A DNA stretch of 64,000 nt from VXYL01 sp963665195 (GTDB lineage Bacteria > Pseudomonadota > Gammaproteobacteria > Pseudomonadales > Azotimanducaceae): contig OY762070.1 in assembly GCA_963665195.1 (NCBI GenBank), positions 2,976,001 to 3,040,000 on the forward strand, in the 5' to 3' direction. The notes below the pieces were generated by a model. It did not search any database, was not told where the DNA came from, and saw only the letters and a program-made list of their open reading frames with translations. The translations under genes and the position numbers were made by a program. Shown here piece after piece: positions 42,117 through 51,338 of the stretch (its first letter is position 1; each line of letters begins with the position of its first letter).

Positions 42117-44804
42117 CTAGTGCGCTTCGTCCCAGTTGTCGCCGACGCCGGCGTCCACGACCAGCTCCACGGCCAGATCCGCCGCATCGCGCATCCGTTC
42201 GCGGACGGCGCCCGCCAATTCCGCGACACTCGCCTCGTCCACTTCCAGCACCAGTTCGTCGTGGACCTGCATGATCATCCGCGCCGCGCCGTCGGACTCT
42301 TGGCAGTACGCGTCCACCGCCAGCATGGCGCGCTTGACGATGTCCGCGGCCGTGCCTTGCATCGGGGCATTGATGGCGGCGCGTTCCGCGGCCTGGCGGC
42401 GCATGGCGGCGCGGGCGGCGATCTCGGGCAGATAGAGACGGCGGCCGAAGACAGTCTCGACGAAGCCGTCGTTGCGGGCCTGGGAACGGATGCGTTCCAT
42501 GTAGTCCCTTACGCCTGGATAACGCGCGAAGTAACGGTCGATGTAGCTCTGGGCGACGTAGCGGGTGACGCCGAGCTGCTGGCCTAAGCCGAAGGCCGAC
42601 ATGCCGTAGATGAGGCCGAAGTTGATCGCCTTGGCGTTGCGGCGCTGGTCGTCGCTCACCTCGCCCGGGCTCGCGCCGAACACTTCGGCTGCCGTGGCGC
42701 GATGCACATCGGCGCCGGCGGCGAAGGCGTCGCAGAGGCCGGCGTCGCCCGAGAGGTGCGCCATGATGCGCAGTTCGATCTGCGAGTAGTCGGCGGCGAT
42801 CAGCTTCTTGCCGGGCGGGGCTACGAATGCCTGGCGGATGCGGCGACCTTCCGCCGTGCGGATGGGGATGTTCTGCAGGTTCGGGTCCGCGGAGGAAAGC
42901 CGGCCGGTGGCCGCCACCGCCTGGTTGTAGGAAGTGTGGATGCGGCCCGTGGCGCTGTTGATCTCCAGCGGCAGGCTGTCCGTGTAGGTGGACTTCAGCT
43001 TCGACACGGAGCGGTGGTCCAGGATGAGGCGCGGCAGTTCGTGGCCCAAGGCGGCAAGTTCGAGCAGCACGGGCTCCGCCGTCGAGCGTTGGCCCTTCTG
43101 CGTCTTCTTGAGGGCCGGCAGTTCGAGCTTGTCGTAGAGAATCTCCTGAAGCTGTTTCGGCGAGCCTAGGTTGAACCGCTCGCCGGCGGCCTCGAAGGCC
43201 GTCGCTTCGAGTTCGGCCATGCGCTCGGCGAGTTCCTCGCTCTGCCGATGGAGCAGATCCCTGTCCACCAAGGCGCCCGCGCACTCCATGCGCGAGAGGA
43301 CGGCGACCAGCGGCAGGTCGATACCTTCGTAGACCGCCTTCAAGCGTCCGGTGGCTGCGAGCTTGGCGCCCAGCTTCTCGTGCAGACGGGCGGCGAGTGC
43401 CACGCAGTTGCCCGCATAGCCCGCCGCAGCGGCTACATCGACCGCATTCATGGTCAGCCGCTTCGCGCCTTTGCCGACGAGGGCCTCCTCCGACGGCGCG
43501 GCGACGTCTAGGTACTTCCCCACGACGTCTTCAAGGTGATGGCGGCGCGCGCCGACGCTGTCCAGCACGTAGGACTCCAGCATCGTGTCGCTGGCGGCGC
43601 CGGCGAGCGCTACGCCGTAGCGGGCGAGGAGATTCGTGATGGCCTTCAGGTCGTGGGCCACCTTGGCGATGGCGGGGTCTTCAAGGATCGGCTTGGCGAT
43701 GGCAAGGAACTCGTTCCAGTGCAACTGGGCCGGCGCACCGACGTAGTCGTGGGCCACGGGCACGTAGGCCGCCACCGCGCCGATGCCGAGCGCGATGCCC
43801 ACCGGCTGGCGAGCCATGAAGCGGTCGCCAACCGCCTCGATGCCGAGGGCCAAAGTACCCGCCTCTTTGGCTGCCGCCAGCAGAGCGCGCAAGGCGTCTG
43901 GGTCCGACACGGTCTCGACTTCCACGTCCGCAGGAAGGGGTTCCGGCGCGCCGCCGCCCAGCTCTTCGAGCCACGGCTTGAACTCGTAGCGCTCGAAGAA
44001 CTCGCGCAGCTTGGCCTCGTCCGGCGGTTTCGCGACCAGGTCGGCCACGCCCACGCCGAGCTCGACATCGCAGCGGATGGTGGTCAGCTCCTTGGCCAGA
44101 GGAAGCTGCCCCAGCGAGGCGCGCAGGTTGTCGCCGATCTTGCCCTTCACCTCGCCGGCGCGAGCGATCACGTCGTCCAGCGAACCGTACAGGTTCAGCC
44201 ACTTGGCGGCAGTCTTGGGGCCGACCTTGGGCACGCCGGGGATGTTGTCCACGCTGTCGCCCATGAGCGCCAGGTAGTCGACGATGCGCTCGGGGGGAAC
44301 GCCGTACTTCGCCACCACGCCTTCGCGGTCCGTTTCGGCGTCGCTCATGGTGTTGACTAGGGTGACGTGCTCGGAGACAAGCTGCGCCATGTCCTTGTCG
44401 CCGGAGGAGATGATGGTCCGCCGCCGCTCTCTGGTGGCCTCCGCCGCCAGCGTGCCGATGACATCGTCCGCCTCGACGCCCTGCACCGTGAGCAGCGGCA
44501 TCCCCATCGCCTCGACGATGTCCAGGATCGGCTGGATCTGCACCCGCAGATCGTCCGCCATGCGCGGCCTGTTGGCCTTGTACTCGGCGTAGAGCTCGTT
44601 GCGGAAGGTCGGGCCGCTGGCGTCGAAGACCACCGCCACCGGGCTGCCCTCGAAGTCGCTGGCGAGCTTGCGCAGCATCCCGATGACGCCGCGGATGGCG
44701 CCGGTAGGGAAGCCGTCCAGCGTGCGCAGGTCCGGCAGCGCGTGGAAGGCGCGAAAGAGGTAGGACGAACCGTCGACGAGCAGTAACGGCTTGTTGCGAG
44801 CCAT
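42117..44804 (-). CDS. polA: DNA polymerase I
   Basis: An 895-aa family A polymerase for Okazaki-fragment processing and repair. Residues 1-290 are the 5'-3' exonuclease (LLLVDGSSYLFRAFHALPDL, GDSVDNIPGVPKVGPKTAAK). The polymerase domain has motif A DYSQIELRIMAHLSGD, motif B RRNAKAINFGLIYGMSAFGL and motif C VHDELVLE. The proofreading domain appears degenerate: where E. coli has an Asp and Glu in the first exonuclease motif, this reads TLALGIEAVGDRF, losing the Asp. The ATG at 44804 with GGGGAGG is preferred to a start 42 bp upstream. The divergent neighbour is the usual DUF2782 gene. Confidence 0.97.
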   Translation of the reverse strand: MARNKPLLLVDGSSYLFRAFHALPDLRTLDGFPTGAIRGVIGMLRKLASDFEGSPVAVVFDASGPTFRNELYAEYKANRPRMADDLRVQIQPILDIVEAMGMPLLTVQGVEADDVIGTLAAEATRERRRTIISSGDKDMAQLVSEHVTLVNTMSDAETDREGVVAKYGVPPERIVDYLALMGDSVDNIPGVPKVGPKTAAKWLNLYGSLDDVIARAGEVKGKIGDNLRASLGQLPLAKELTTIRCDVELGVGVADLVAKPPDEAKLREFFERYEFKPWLEELGGGAPEPLPADVEVETVSDPDALRALLAAAKEAGTLALGIEAVGDRFMARQPVGIALGIGAVAAYVPVAHDYVGAPAQLHWNEFLAIAKPILEDPAIAKVAHDLKAITNLLARYGVALAGAASDTMLESYVLDSVGARRHHLEDVVGKYLDVAAPSEEALVGKGAKRLTMNAVDVAAAAGYAGNCVALAARLHEKLGAKLAATGRLKAVYEGIDLPLVAVLSRMECAGALVDRDLLHRQSEELAERMAELEATAFEAAGERFNLGSPKQLQEILYDKLELPALKKTQKGQRSTAEPVLLELAALGHELPRLILDHRSVSKLKSTYTDSLPLEINSATGRIHTSYNQAVAATGRLSSADPNLQNIPIRTAEGRRIRQAFVAPPGKKLIAADYSQIELRIMAHLSGDAGLCDAFAAGADVHRATAAEVFGASPGEVSDDQRRNAKAINFGLIYGMSAFGLGQQLGVTRYVAQSYIDRYFARYPGVRDYMERIRSQARNDGFVETVFGRRLYLPEIAARAAMRRQAAERAAINAPMQGTAADIVKRAMLAVDAYCQESDGAARMIMQVHDELVLEVDEASVAELAGAVRERMRDAADLAVELVVDAGVGDNWDEAH

Positions 44805-44850
44805 GTTAGATTGCCTCCCCGATTCGACACTATCACAACCCTTCAAGACC

Positions 44851-45321
44851 GTGCCGCTCCGCTGCGCAACACACCAACCGAAGCCGCTCCGCTATGCAAC
44901 GGCGGCGCTGCTGATGCTGTCCGCGATCTGGACCCATGCCGCCGAGAGCCGTGGCGAGGAAGCCGATGCGCCGCCAGCGGCGGAGCGCCCGACGACCACG
45001 CCAGCGACGCGCCAAGGCGGCGCGCCGGCGAGCGAAACGGCGCCGCCCGAGACCGAGCAGACGCTGCGCACCGAGACGCCGCTGGTGCAGACCCTCCCCG
45101 CCGAGCCCGCGGCGGAGTTCCGCGGCCCGGACGTGACCCTCATCGCCAGCGAGGAGCGAACGGTCTACGAGTACCGCCAGAACGGCCAGCTTCGCATGAT
45201 CAAGGTCGTGCCGAGCTTCGGCCGCCCCTACTACCTGGTGCCCCGGGACCCGACCCAAGGCTTCGGCGACCTGGAGCAGGCCCGGACGCTCGTTCCCGAA
45301 TGGGTGATCTGGGAGTTCTGA
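44851..45321 (+). CDS. DUF2782 domain protein, exported
   Basis: A 156-aa protein with an N-terminal signal sequence (LRYATAALLMLSAIWTHAAE), a low-complexity Pro/Thr/Glu linker (about residues 35-85) and a C-terminal DUF2782 domain: DVTLIASEERTVYEYRQNGQ, VVPSFGRPYYLVPRDP. Divergent pairing with polA is conserved in gammaproteobacteria, which supports the call. The start at GTG 44851 is uncertain. Function unknown. Confidence 0.82.
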   Translation: MPLRCATHQPKPLRYATAALLMLSAIWTHAAESRGEEADAPPAAERPTTTPATRQGGAPASETAPPETEQTLRTETPLVQTLPAEPAAEFRGPDVTLIASEERTVYEYRQNGQLRMIKVVPSFGRPYYLVPRDPTQGFGDLEQARTLVPEWVIWEF

Positions 45322-45325
45322 GGCA

Positions 45326-45339
45326 TCCGCCGCGGCGGA
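45326..45339. repeat. Perfect palindrome between convergent genes
   Basis: TCCGCCGCGGCGGA is a 14-bp perfect palindrome directly after the DUF2782 stop and before the end of the convergent methyltransferase gene. Position suggests a role in transcription termination on both strands, but there is no T-run. Confidence 0.35.
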
Positions 45340-45370
45340 CCTCTCGGGCGCGACATCGGCGTACGCTCCG

Positions 45371-46126
45371 CTAGCGAGCCACAAGAACCACGAGATCCTC
45401 GACGAACTCCGGCGTCTCGAAGCGCCGGAAGCCAGCGTCGAGAAGCAGCCGCTGGTTGGTCTCGCAGGAGAGGCTTATGTCGTAGTTCCACTCGCCCATC
45501 TTGCCGCCAGGCAGCCTGCCAATCCAGTCATGGAACAGCTTGAGGGTCGATGCCTCGTCCCGGTTGGCTGTCAGACCCGCGCTCTGGTCGCCCTCGATGT
45601 ACGCGCCTTGCGGCGCAAGCGCGGATCGGAAGCTGCGGTAGATGTCGCGCTTGGTATCGGGCGGGAAGTGGTGGACGCAGAGGATCGAGAGCACGTAGTC
45701 GAACCCCTCGATGCCGGGCGGCCAATCCACGCAGGACGCTTCGAGGAGGTCGATTTGACTCATCCGGTGCGCGTACTTCCGCTCGACTTCGGCAAGCATG
45801 CGCGGCGCTTGGTCCATCGCCGTGACGCGCGCGTTCGGCGCGCGTTCGAAGACGTACTCCAGCTCAAGCCCCGTGCCGCAGCCGACGTCCAGAATCCTGA
45901 GCGGCGCGTCGGTGGGCGGGATCTTCGCCGCCGTCGCCCGGTGCAGCGGTGCGCAGTCGGTGGCGAACTTGGCGTCCCACAAATGGGCCACGTTGTTGAA
46001 GAAGTCCGGCAGGCTCTCGACATCCATGCCGACACCGCCGGGGTCCTTTGCGACGCGGCCGGATGCCACCCGCAGGCGCTCGAATTCGGCGTCGAGCTCG
46101 CCTTGCACAATGCGTTCGTTGGACAT
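45371..46126 (-). CDS. Class I SAM-dependent methyltransferase
   Basis: A 251-aa Rossmann-fold methyltransferase. SAM-binding motif I is LRILDVGCGTGLELEYVFER and motif II has VTAMDQAPRMLAEV; a later segment is GFDYVLSILCVHHFPPDTKR. The N-terminal 70 residues contain FFNNVAHLWDAKFATDC. The acceptor substrate cannot be told from sequence. It is convergent with the DUF2782 gene and stands apart from the upstream SRPBCC gene by about 200 bp in which I see nothing. Confidence 0.85.
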   Translation of the reverse strand: MSNERIVQGELDAEFERLRVASGRVAKDPGGVGMDVESLPDFFNNVAHLWDAKFATDCAPLHRATAAKIPPTDAPLRILDVGCGTGLELEYVFERAPNARVTAMDQAPRMLAEVERKYAHRMSQIDLLEASCVDWPPGIEGFDYVLSILCVHHFPPDTKRDIYRSFRSALAPQGAYIEGDQSAGLTANRDEASTLKLFHDWIGRLPGGKMGEWNYDISLSCETNQRLLLDAGFRRFETPEFVEDLVVLVAR

Positions 46127-46323
46127 GAGTCCTCCAAGACCGCGCTCGGAAGAGCGTGGCCTTATGGTTCGATGGAGGAACGACCCGCAACCGGGCCTTG
46201 AACGGCCGGAAGCGGGCTTAGGCGTTCCCGCTGCTTTGGTAGGTTGCGTTGTTCATTCGTGTTCTCCGCATCGGTGGACTCGTCATCGCACCATACCACG
46301 GCCACACAGCGACTCAACCGTCA

Positions 46324-47109
46324 TCAGACATCCCCTGTGTCGGCGAAGCTGCCCCGCAACTGCCGCAAGGCACGCTCATAGAAGCGGCAGAGGCGAGCGT
46401 AGTCCACCACCGTTGCCGATGGACGACCGGTGAGGTGGCTCTCCAGCGCGTCGAGGAGCTCGTGCCAGCCGGCTGTCACATCCGGTACCCAAACCCTGAT
46501 CGGCCCGCCGGCGAAGCTGTCGACCGCCGCAGGCGACATGTGATCAAGCACCGTAAACGTCACCTGCGCGTCGGTGGCCGCACCGGCCGGCAGAGTCGGG
46601 GCCGTTGCGCGGACTTCGAACCGCCATGACCCGCCCTCGTTGTCGCTGTCGAATCGGATCGCTTGGGGCGGCAGGTAGACGCCCACGACGCCGGTCATGG
46701 CCGGTCTCGTTCGGAACGCGTAGCGCGAGCCCTGCCGCGGCGCGAAATCCGCATCGAACAGCCAGCCGCCGAGTTCTTCCGGTTCGCTGACGGCACGCCA
46801 TAGGCGCCCAGCAGACACATTGAACGCACGGCTGACCTCGAACGTGTAGGCATCGTTGAACCGTCCGAGCCGGGGAACGTAGTCCAGCAGCTTCGTCCAA
46901 CTGCCGAATCCGTACTCCCGAGCGACAACCAGCTGGGCTTGTTGGATCCCGAGTTGCTCCGCGTCGGGGAAACAGGTCGCTACACGCGCCAGAGCATCCG
47001 CATCATCGGCGCGCCAAGCTCTTTGCAGGGACTTTGCCTGCTTGCGCAGGTTCTCGAGATTCGGCCCGTGGGCCTCGACATTCGACCCAGCGGGCGGCGT
47101 CGATGGCAT
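46324..47109 (-). CDS. SRPBCC (AHSA1-like) protein with ankyrin-associated N-terminus
   Basis: A 261-aa protein. Residues about 15-75 (NLENLRKQAKSLQRAWRADD, IQQAQLVVAREYGFGSWTKL) match the segment often found in front of ankyrin repeats in bacterial proteins. Residues about 90-245 form an SRPBCC/START-like domain: FEVSRAFNVSAGRLWRAVSE, LGGWLFDADFAPRQGSRYAF, TVLDHMSPAAVDSFAGGPI, VTAGWHELLDALESHL. AHSA1-like proteins bind hydrophobic ligands; no ligand is predicted. Confidence 0.78.
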   Translation of the reverse strand: MPSTPPAGSNVEAHGPNLENLRKQAKSLQRAWRADDADALARVATCFPDAEQLGIQQAQLVVAREYGFGSWTKLLDYVPRLGRFNDAYTFEVSRAFNVSAGRLWRAVSEPEELGGWLFDADFAPRQGSRYAFRTRPAMTGVVGVYLPPQAIRFDSDNEGGSWRFEVRATAPTLPAGAATDAQVTFTVLDHMSPAAVDSFAGGPIRVWVPDVTAGWHELLDALESHLTGRPSATVVDYARLCRFYERALRQLRGSFADTGDV

Positions 47110-47349
47110 GAGGTAACCCCCTTGGCAGCATCCGCGAGCCTGCCGAGTTCAGGAGGTTGCAATCAGGTGGACGGGCTGAGCCCTTCCCGCGGATCAGGTG
47201 CGCTCCACCAGCGCGAGTCGCCATCTTGGCCTACTCGCCGTCAATGTCAAATGTGTTTGCGGGAGACGATGTTGGGCATCTCCCCAAAGACCCGGCGCGT
47301 GCGTCACCAGGCGACCTGGCACTCCGAGAAGGCGCATCCGACAGACGCA

Positions 47350-47610
47350 CTACCCCCTGTCGGACGGCAACGCGTCGTTAGGGTCGGGTGGCCGGCCACC
47401 GTCCCGTCTCAAGATGCGCAGCGCCGCGGGGACATCCGCCCCGTGTCGCCGCGACTCGAAGAACTCCGCGGTCTTCATGGCGGAGATCTTCTCGGCCACT
47501 GCCAAGGCTACGAACTGGTCGATGCTGACCCCTTCCTCGCGACTGATGTCCGACAGCGCCATCTTGAGCGAAGCGGGCAGGCGCAGCGCGTGCGTGCTGG
47601 TTTGCTTCAT
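47350..47610 (-). CDS. Ribbon-helix-helix antitoxin (HicB/CopG-like)
   Basis: An 86-aa protein with an N-terminal ribbon-helix-helix: STHALRLPASLKMALSDISR, EEGVSIDQFVALAVAEKISA, then a basic C-terminal tail. The ATG at 47610 overlaps the stop of the upstream PIN-domain toxin gene (ATGA), so the toxin precedes its antitoxin, the reverse of most type II modules. The toxin gene is frameshifted, leaving this as a probably orphaned antitoxin. Confidence 0.75.
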   Translation of the reverse strand: MKQTSTHALRLPASLKMALSDISREEGVSIDQFVALAVAEKISAMKTAEFFESRRHGADVPAALRILRRDGGRPPDPNDALPSDRG

Positions 47611-48040
47611 TGCCGAATCCTCATCAATGCGTCCCGCGGCGAAAGCAACGCCATGCCAAAACGGTGCGGTGCGACGCCGAAGTCGCGCCTGTTGAACGTG
47701 ACCACCGCGTCGGCGTTGCCGTTGATTGCCGCCTCCAGCACCATCTCGTCCGCCGGATCTCGAAGTTGCGGCCGCCAGAGAAACCACGGCATGACCGGTT
47801 CGGCCACGCTGCAGATGGCGGACACCACCTCCGCGCCTCCTCATCGCTAAGACCCGAGACGACTCGCTGCCTCGGGTCACAACAGACCGCCTCGTACTCC
47901 AGCGCGAGCGGAACCGACAGCAGCGTCACAAACTGCCGACGCAACGCGCCATCAAGCAACGCCGCTGCCGCACCCGCAGGGCTCCGCAAGCCAGCAACGA
48001 TGACGTTGGTGTCGAGCACGTAGCGCACATCTTCCGACAA
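47607..48040 (-). pseudogene. PIN-family toxin (TIGR00305 type), frameshifted
   Basis: Frame one encodes VRYVLDTNVIVAGLRSPAGA with the first catalytic Asp, then ALEYEAVCCDPRQRVVSGLS. Near 47830 the frame shifts, and the continuation VMPWFLWRPQLRDPADEMVL with ADAVVTFNRRDFGVAPHRFG is in a second frame that ends at 47607. Together they give a complete PIN-domain protein of about 140 residues, so a single small indel inactivates it. Start is TTG 48040 or GTG 48028. Confidence 0.78.
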
Positions 48041-48391
48041 CAGGACCTCGGCATGACTCTACGCCCTCCTGCGAGGAGCGAGACATCCAGCCGCCGGAGG
48101 CTGAGCTGGCCCCTCCACCCCAGTGTCGTACACAGTCGTAACGCGCTCTGGTCGTGGCCTCAAGTCCGCCACCCCGTCGCTTCCCGATGCTGCACAGCGG
48201 TCTCGCCCGCAGCTGAGAGCCGCGTTGAGGGCACCGCCCACCGACACGCCATCGCGGCAGGAGCCATGCGTGACGCCGGCACGGCGACCAGCCTCGCTAC
48301 TACACTTGGCACCGTCGCGACGCGCTCGTAGTAGCGGGGTTGTCCTCCGCCCGTGCCAGCGTCATACACCCTCGCTTACTCGCCGGTGGGT
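48041..48391. other. Intergenic region with a 9-bp inverted repeat
   Basis: These 351 bp lie between egtD and the PIN toxin gene. No protein-like frame is present. A perfect inverted repeat CGCTACTAC/GTAGTAGCG (48295-48303 and 48328-48336, 24-base loop) lies about 60 bp beyond the egtD stop and could be part of its transcript end. Nothing else is recognised. Confidence 0.4.
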
Positions 48392-49387
48392 CTATCGAGC
48401 GACCAAAAGCAGCACCATGAAGTAGCGGTCTGGGTCCGTGTACAGCGCTCTGCAATCGAAGCCGGCGGCGTCCGCCTTGGCGACGAACTCGTCCGGGGCG
48501 TACTTGTAGGAGTTTTCGGTGTGCAACGCTTCGCCGCGGGCGAACACTACTTCGGTGCCGCCCGCCTGCACTACCTGATCGCGGGTGGCGTCGAGGTACA
48601 TTTCGATGCGGCCCGCCTCCGCGTTGTATACGGCGCGGTGCTCGAAGCCGCCGGGGTCGAAGTTCGCGCCGACGGCGGCGTTGACATGGCGCAGCAGGTT
48701 CTCGTTGAAGCGGGCGGTGACGCCGGCGGCGTCGTTGTAGGCGCGGGCGAGCACGCCGGTGTCCTTCTTCGCGTCCACGCCGACAATCAGTCCGCCGCCC
48801 GGCCCCACAGCATTCGCAACCCCGGCGAGGAACCCATCCGCGTCGGCGGGTTCGAAGTTGCCGATGCTGGAGCCGGGGAAGAAGGCCAGCAGCGGCAAGT
48901 TCGTGGTCGGTGCCGGCAGTTCGAACGGGCGCGTGTAGTCGGCGCAGGTGGGATAGACGCCGAGGTGCGGAAAGTCTGCCCAGACGGCGCGGGCGGACGC
49001 GGCCAGATGTTCCTTCGAGATGTCCACCGGGACATATGCCGCCGGCTCGCACGCCTCGAGCAGGATGCGCACCTTCAAGCTGCTGCCGCTGCCGTACTCA
49101 ACGAGGCAGGAGCCGGGCGGCACGCTGCGGCCGATGGCGGCGCGGTTGTCCTTGAGGATGCCGATCTCGGTGCGCGTCAGGTAGTACTCCGGCAGGCGCG
49201 TGATGGCGTTGAAGAGCTCGGAACCGGCGGCGTCGTAGAAGTACTTGGGCGAGATGCGCTTCTGCGGTTCCTGCAATCCGGCAAGGATCTCTGCGGCCAT
49301 GTCCGGGCGCGGCGGCTTGCGGTCGAAGAACTCGAAGCGCCGGTGCTGCGGCCCGCCATCGCCGGCGCCATTGGCCTCTTCGCGCAC
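48392..49387 (-). CDS. egtD: L-histidine N-alpha-methyltransferase
   Basis: A 331-aa SAM-dependent enzyme that trimethylates histidine to hercynine, the first step of ergothioneine synthesis. Landmarks are SPKYFYDAAGSELFNAITRL, PEYYLTRTEIGILKDNRAAI, CLVEYGSGSSLKVRILLEAC (SAM site), LAFFPGSSIGNFEPADADGF and HTENSYKY. The GTG start at 49387 comes three bases after the egtB stop, so the two genes are coupled. With EgtB this makes a two-gene pathway; no egtA or egtE is nearby. Confidence 0.93.
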   Translation of the reverse strand: MREEANGAGDGGPQHRRFEFFDRKPPRPDMAAEILAGLQEPQKRISPKYFYDAAGSELFNAITRLPEYYLTRTEIGILKDNRAAIGRSVPPGSCLVEYGSGSSLKVRILLEACEPAAYVPVDISKEHLAASARAVWADFPHLGVYPTCADYTRPFELPAPTTNLPLLAFFPGSSIGNFEPADADGFLAGVANAVGPGGGLIVGVDAKKDTGVLARAYNDAAGVTARFNENLLRHVNAAVGANFDPGGFEHRAVYNAEAGRIEMYLDATRDQVVQAGGTEVVFARGEALHTENSYKYAPDEFVAKADAAGFDCRALYTDPDRYFMVLLLVAR

Positions 49388-49389
49388 GC

Positions 49390-50625
49390 TCAGCTCTTGG
49401 CCAAGCGGATGCCGGTGAACTGCCAGCGATCCTTCGGGTAGAAGAAGTTGCGGTAGGTTGGCCGAATGTGGCCCGGCGGCGTCGCGCAGGAGCCGCCGCG
49501 CAGCACTTGCTGACTGGACATGAACTTGCCGTTGTACTCGCCGAGCGTGCCGGCGAGAGGGCGGAAGCCGGGGTATGGCGCGTAGGCGCTCGATGTCCAC
49601 TCCCAGCAGTCGCCGAACAGCTGGCGCAAGCCATCGCCGGCAGCCGGTGCCGGATGCAGTTCGCCATCGGCGAAGTTGCCTGCCACCGGAGCACCGGCGG
49701 CGGCGTGCTCCCACTCGGCTTCGGTGGGCAGCCGGGCGCCGGCCCAGCGGGCGAAGGCGTCGGCCTCGAAGTAGCTCACATGGGTCACTGGCGCACCGGC
49801 CTCGAGCGGGCCGTCGCCAGCCAGGCGGTATTCGAGCCACGCATCGCCGTCGCGCCGCCAATACATCGGGGCGCGTACAGCGTGCGCGCGTCGCCAAGCC
49901 CAGCCTTCGGAGAGCCACAGCGACGGATCGTCGTAGCCGCCGTCGTCGATGAACTCGGCGAATTCCGCGTTCGTTGCGAGGCGGTCGGCGACGGCGTAGT
50001 CGGCAAGCCACACCTTGTGCCGAGGCGACTCGTTGTCGAAACGAAAGCCGCTTCCGTCGGCGCCGATCTCCACGAGTCCCCCGGAAACCTCCTGGAAAGC
50101 GAGTGGCGTCGCGGCGCCATCGGTCCCAGTGCCGAGTTCTGAGCGATAAGCGGGGCGCAGTGGGTTCAGGCCCAGGTTCACCTTGAGGTCCGTGACCATC
50201 AGTTCCTGATGCTGCTGCTCGTGGTGCAGGCCGAGCTCGATTCTCGCCTGCACGTTCGGGTCTTCGCTGCCGAGCAGGCGTTGCATCGCGGCATCCACAT
50301 ACGCCCGGTAGTCCTGCACTTCCGGCACCGTGGGCCGCGACAGCGTGCCCCGCTTCGGCCTCGGGAACTGCGGCCCCACGCCCTCGTAGTACGAGTTGAA
50401 GAGCACCTCGAAGGCGTCGTTGAACGGCCGATAGCCGACCGCGAAGGGCCGCAGCAGGAAGGTCTCGAAGAACCAGGTGGTGTGCGCGAGATGCCATTTC
50501 GGCGGGCTGGCGTCGAGGATCGGCTGCACGCCGTAGTCGTCTACCGCCAGCGGCTGGCAGATGGCCAGACTCTGGGCGCGAATCTCCGGGTAGCGAGCGC
50601 CGCCGATGCTGCCGGGTTCCGACAC
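49390..50625 (-). CDS. egtB: Ergothioneine biosynthesis sulfoxide synthase EgtB
   Basis: A 411-aa non-haem iron enzyme that joins hercynine to a thiol donor. The N-terminal DinB-like half carries iron-binding histidines (PPKWHLAHTTWFFETFLL and LGLHHEQQHQELMVTDLK). The C-terminal half is a formylglycine-generating-enzyme-like fold: GARLPTEAEWEHAAAG, GDCWEWTSSAYAPYPGFRP, LRGGSCATPPGHIRPTYRNF. It starts with GTG at 50625, shortly after SCO1. Whether cysteine or gamma-glutamylcysteine is the donor cannot be decided by eye. Confidence 0.93.
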   Translation of the reverse strand: MSEPGSIGGARYPEIRAQSLAICQPLAVDDYGVQPILDASPPKWHLAHTTWFFETFLLRPFAVGYRPFNDAFEVLFNSYYEGVGPQFPRPKRGTLSRPTVPEVQDYRAYVDAAMQRLLGSEDPNVQARIELGLHHEQQHQELMVTDLKVNLGLNPLRPAYRSELGTGTDGAATPLAFQEVSGGLVEIGADGSGFRFDNESPRHKVWLADYAVADRLATNAEFAEFIDDGGYDDPSLWLSEGWAWRRAHAVRAPMYWRRDGDAWLEYRLAGDGPLEAGAPVTHVSYFEADAFARWAGARLPTEAEWEHAAAGAPVAGNFADGELHPAPAAGDGLRQLFGDCWEWTSSAYAPYPGFRPLAGTLGEYNGKFMSSQQVLRGGSCATPPGHIRPTYRNFFYPKDRWQFTGIRLAKS

Positions 50626-50633
50626 GCTCCGCC

Positions 50634-51278
50634 CTAGCCGGTCTCGGCGCGCCAGCGCTCGTGCAGGTAGCGCGTCAGACTGGCGAGGCGGCGGGCCTCG
50701 AAGGGCGGACGGATGTAGCCGTAGTGGCGGCCTTGGGGGTCGATCACGGCGAGGTGGCTGGAATGGTCCATCAGGTAGCCGAGCGCGGAATCCTCCACCG
50801 GCACCTTGGCGAAGCCGGCGTGCAGACTCTTGGCGAAGCCTTGGATGCGGGCCGCGGGACCGGTGACGCCGACGAAGTTCGGCGAGAACGCGCCCAAGTA
50901 GGCGACCAGAGCGTCCGGCGTATCGCGCTCCGGGTCGACGCTCACCAGCACGCCTTGGAATGCCTCTTGCCCGGCAGCGAGCACCTGCCGCTCAGCGTCG
51001 CCGAGCACGGCCATGGTAGTCGGGCATATGTCCGGGCAGTTCGCGTAGCCGAAGAAGACGAACGACCAATGTCCCCGCAGCCGCTCCGGGGCGAAGCTGC
51101 CGCCGCGAGCATCGGCCAACTCGAAGGGCACTACGGCGGCAGGTTTCGGCAAGGCGACGAAGCCGAGCGATGCGAGCTCGTCGTCGGACGCCGTGGACTC
51201 GGGCGCGAGGTAAGCGAAGCCCACCCCGGCAGCGATCAGGGCGAGCGCGGCGCCGAACAGCACCAGCCCCGCCTTCAC
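50634..51278 (-). CDS. SCO1/SenC copper chaperone
   Basis: A 214-aa membrane-anchored thioredoxin-fold protein that delivers copper to the CuA centre of cytochrome oxidase. The N-terminal anchor is AGLVLFGAALALIAAGVGFA. Copper ligands are the two Cys of YANCPDICPTTMAVLG and the His of MDHSSHLAVIDPQG. The GTG start is at 51278. It follows ctaA after 60 bp and groups with SURF1 as an oxidase-assembly set. Confidence 0.93.
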   Translation of the reverse strand: MKAGLVLFGAALALIAAGVGFAYLAPESTASDDELASLGFVALPKPAAVVPFELADARGGSFAPERLRGHWSFVFFGYANCPDICPTTMAVLGDAERQVLAAGQEAFQGVLVSVDPERDTPDALVAYLGAFSPNFVGVTGPAARIQGFAKSLHAGFAKVPVEDSALGYLMDHSSHLAVIDPQGRHYGYIRPPFEARRLASLTRYLHERWRAETG

Positions 51279-51338
51279 CGCTGCACCATGGCCCGTGCCG
51301 GCCGCTGCTTCGAGGTTCGCATGGCTCGCATTATGCCG

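Noticed and set aside
42117..42180. Terminator between polA and the peptide operon
   Set aside because: No stem-loop followed by a T-run is visible on the minus strand, so read-through from polA into the operon cannot be excluded and no terminator is annotated.
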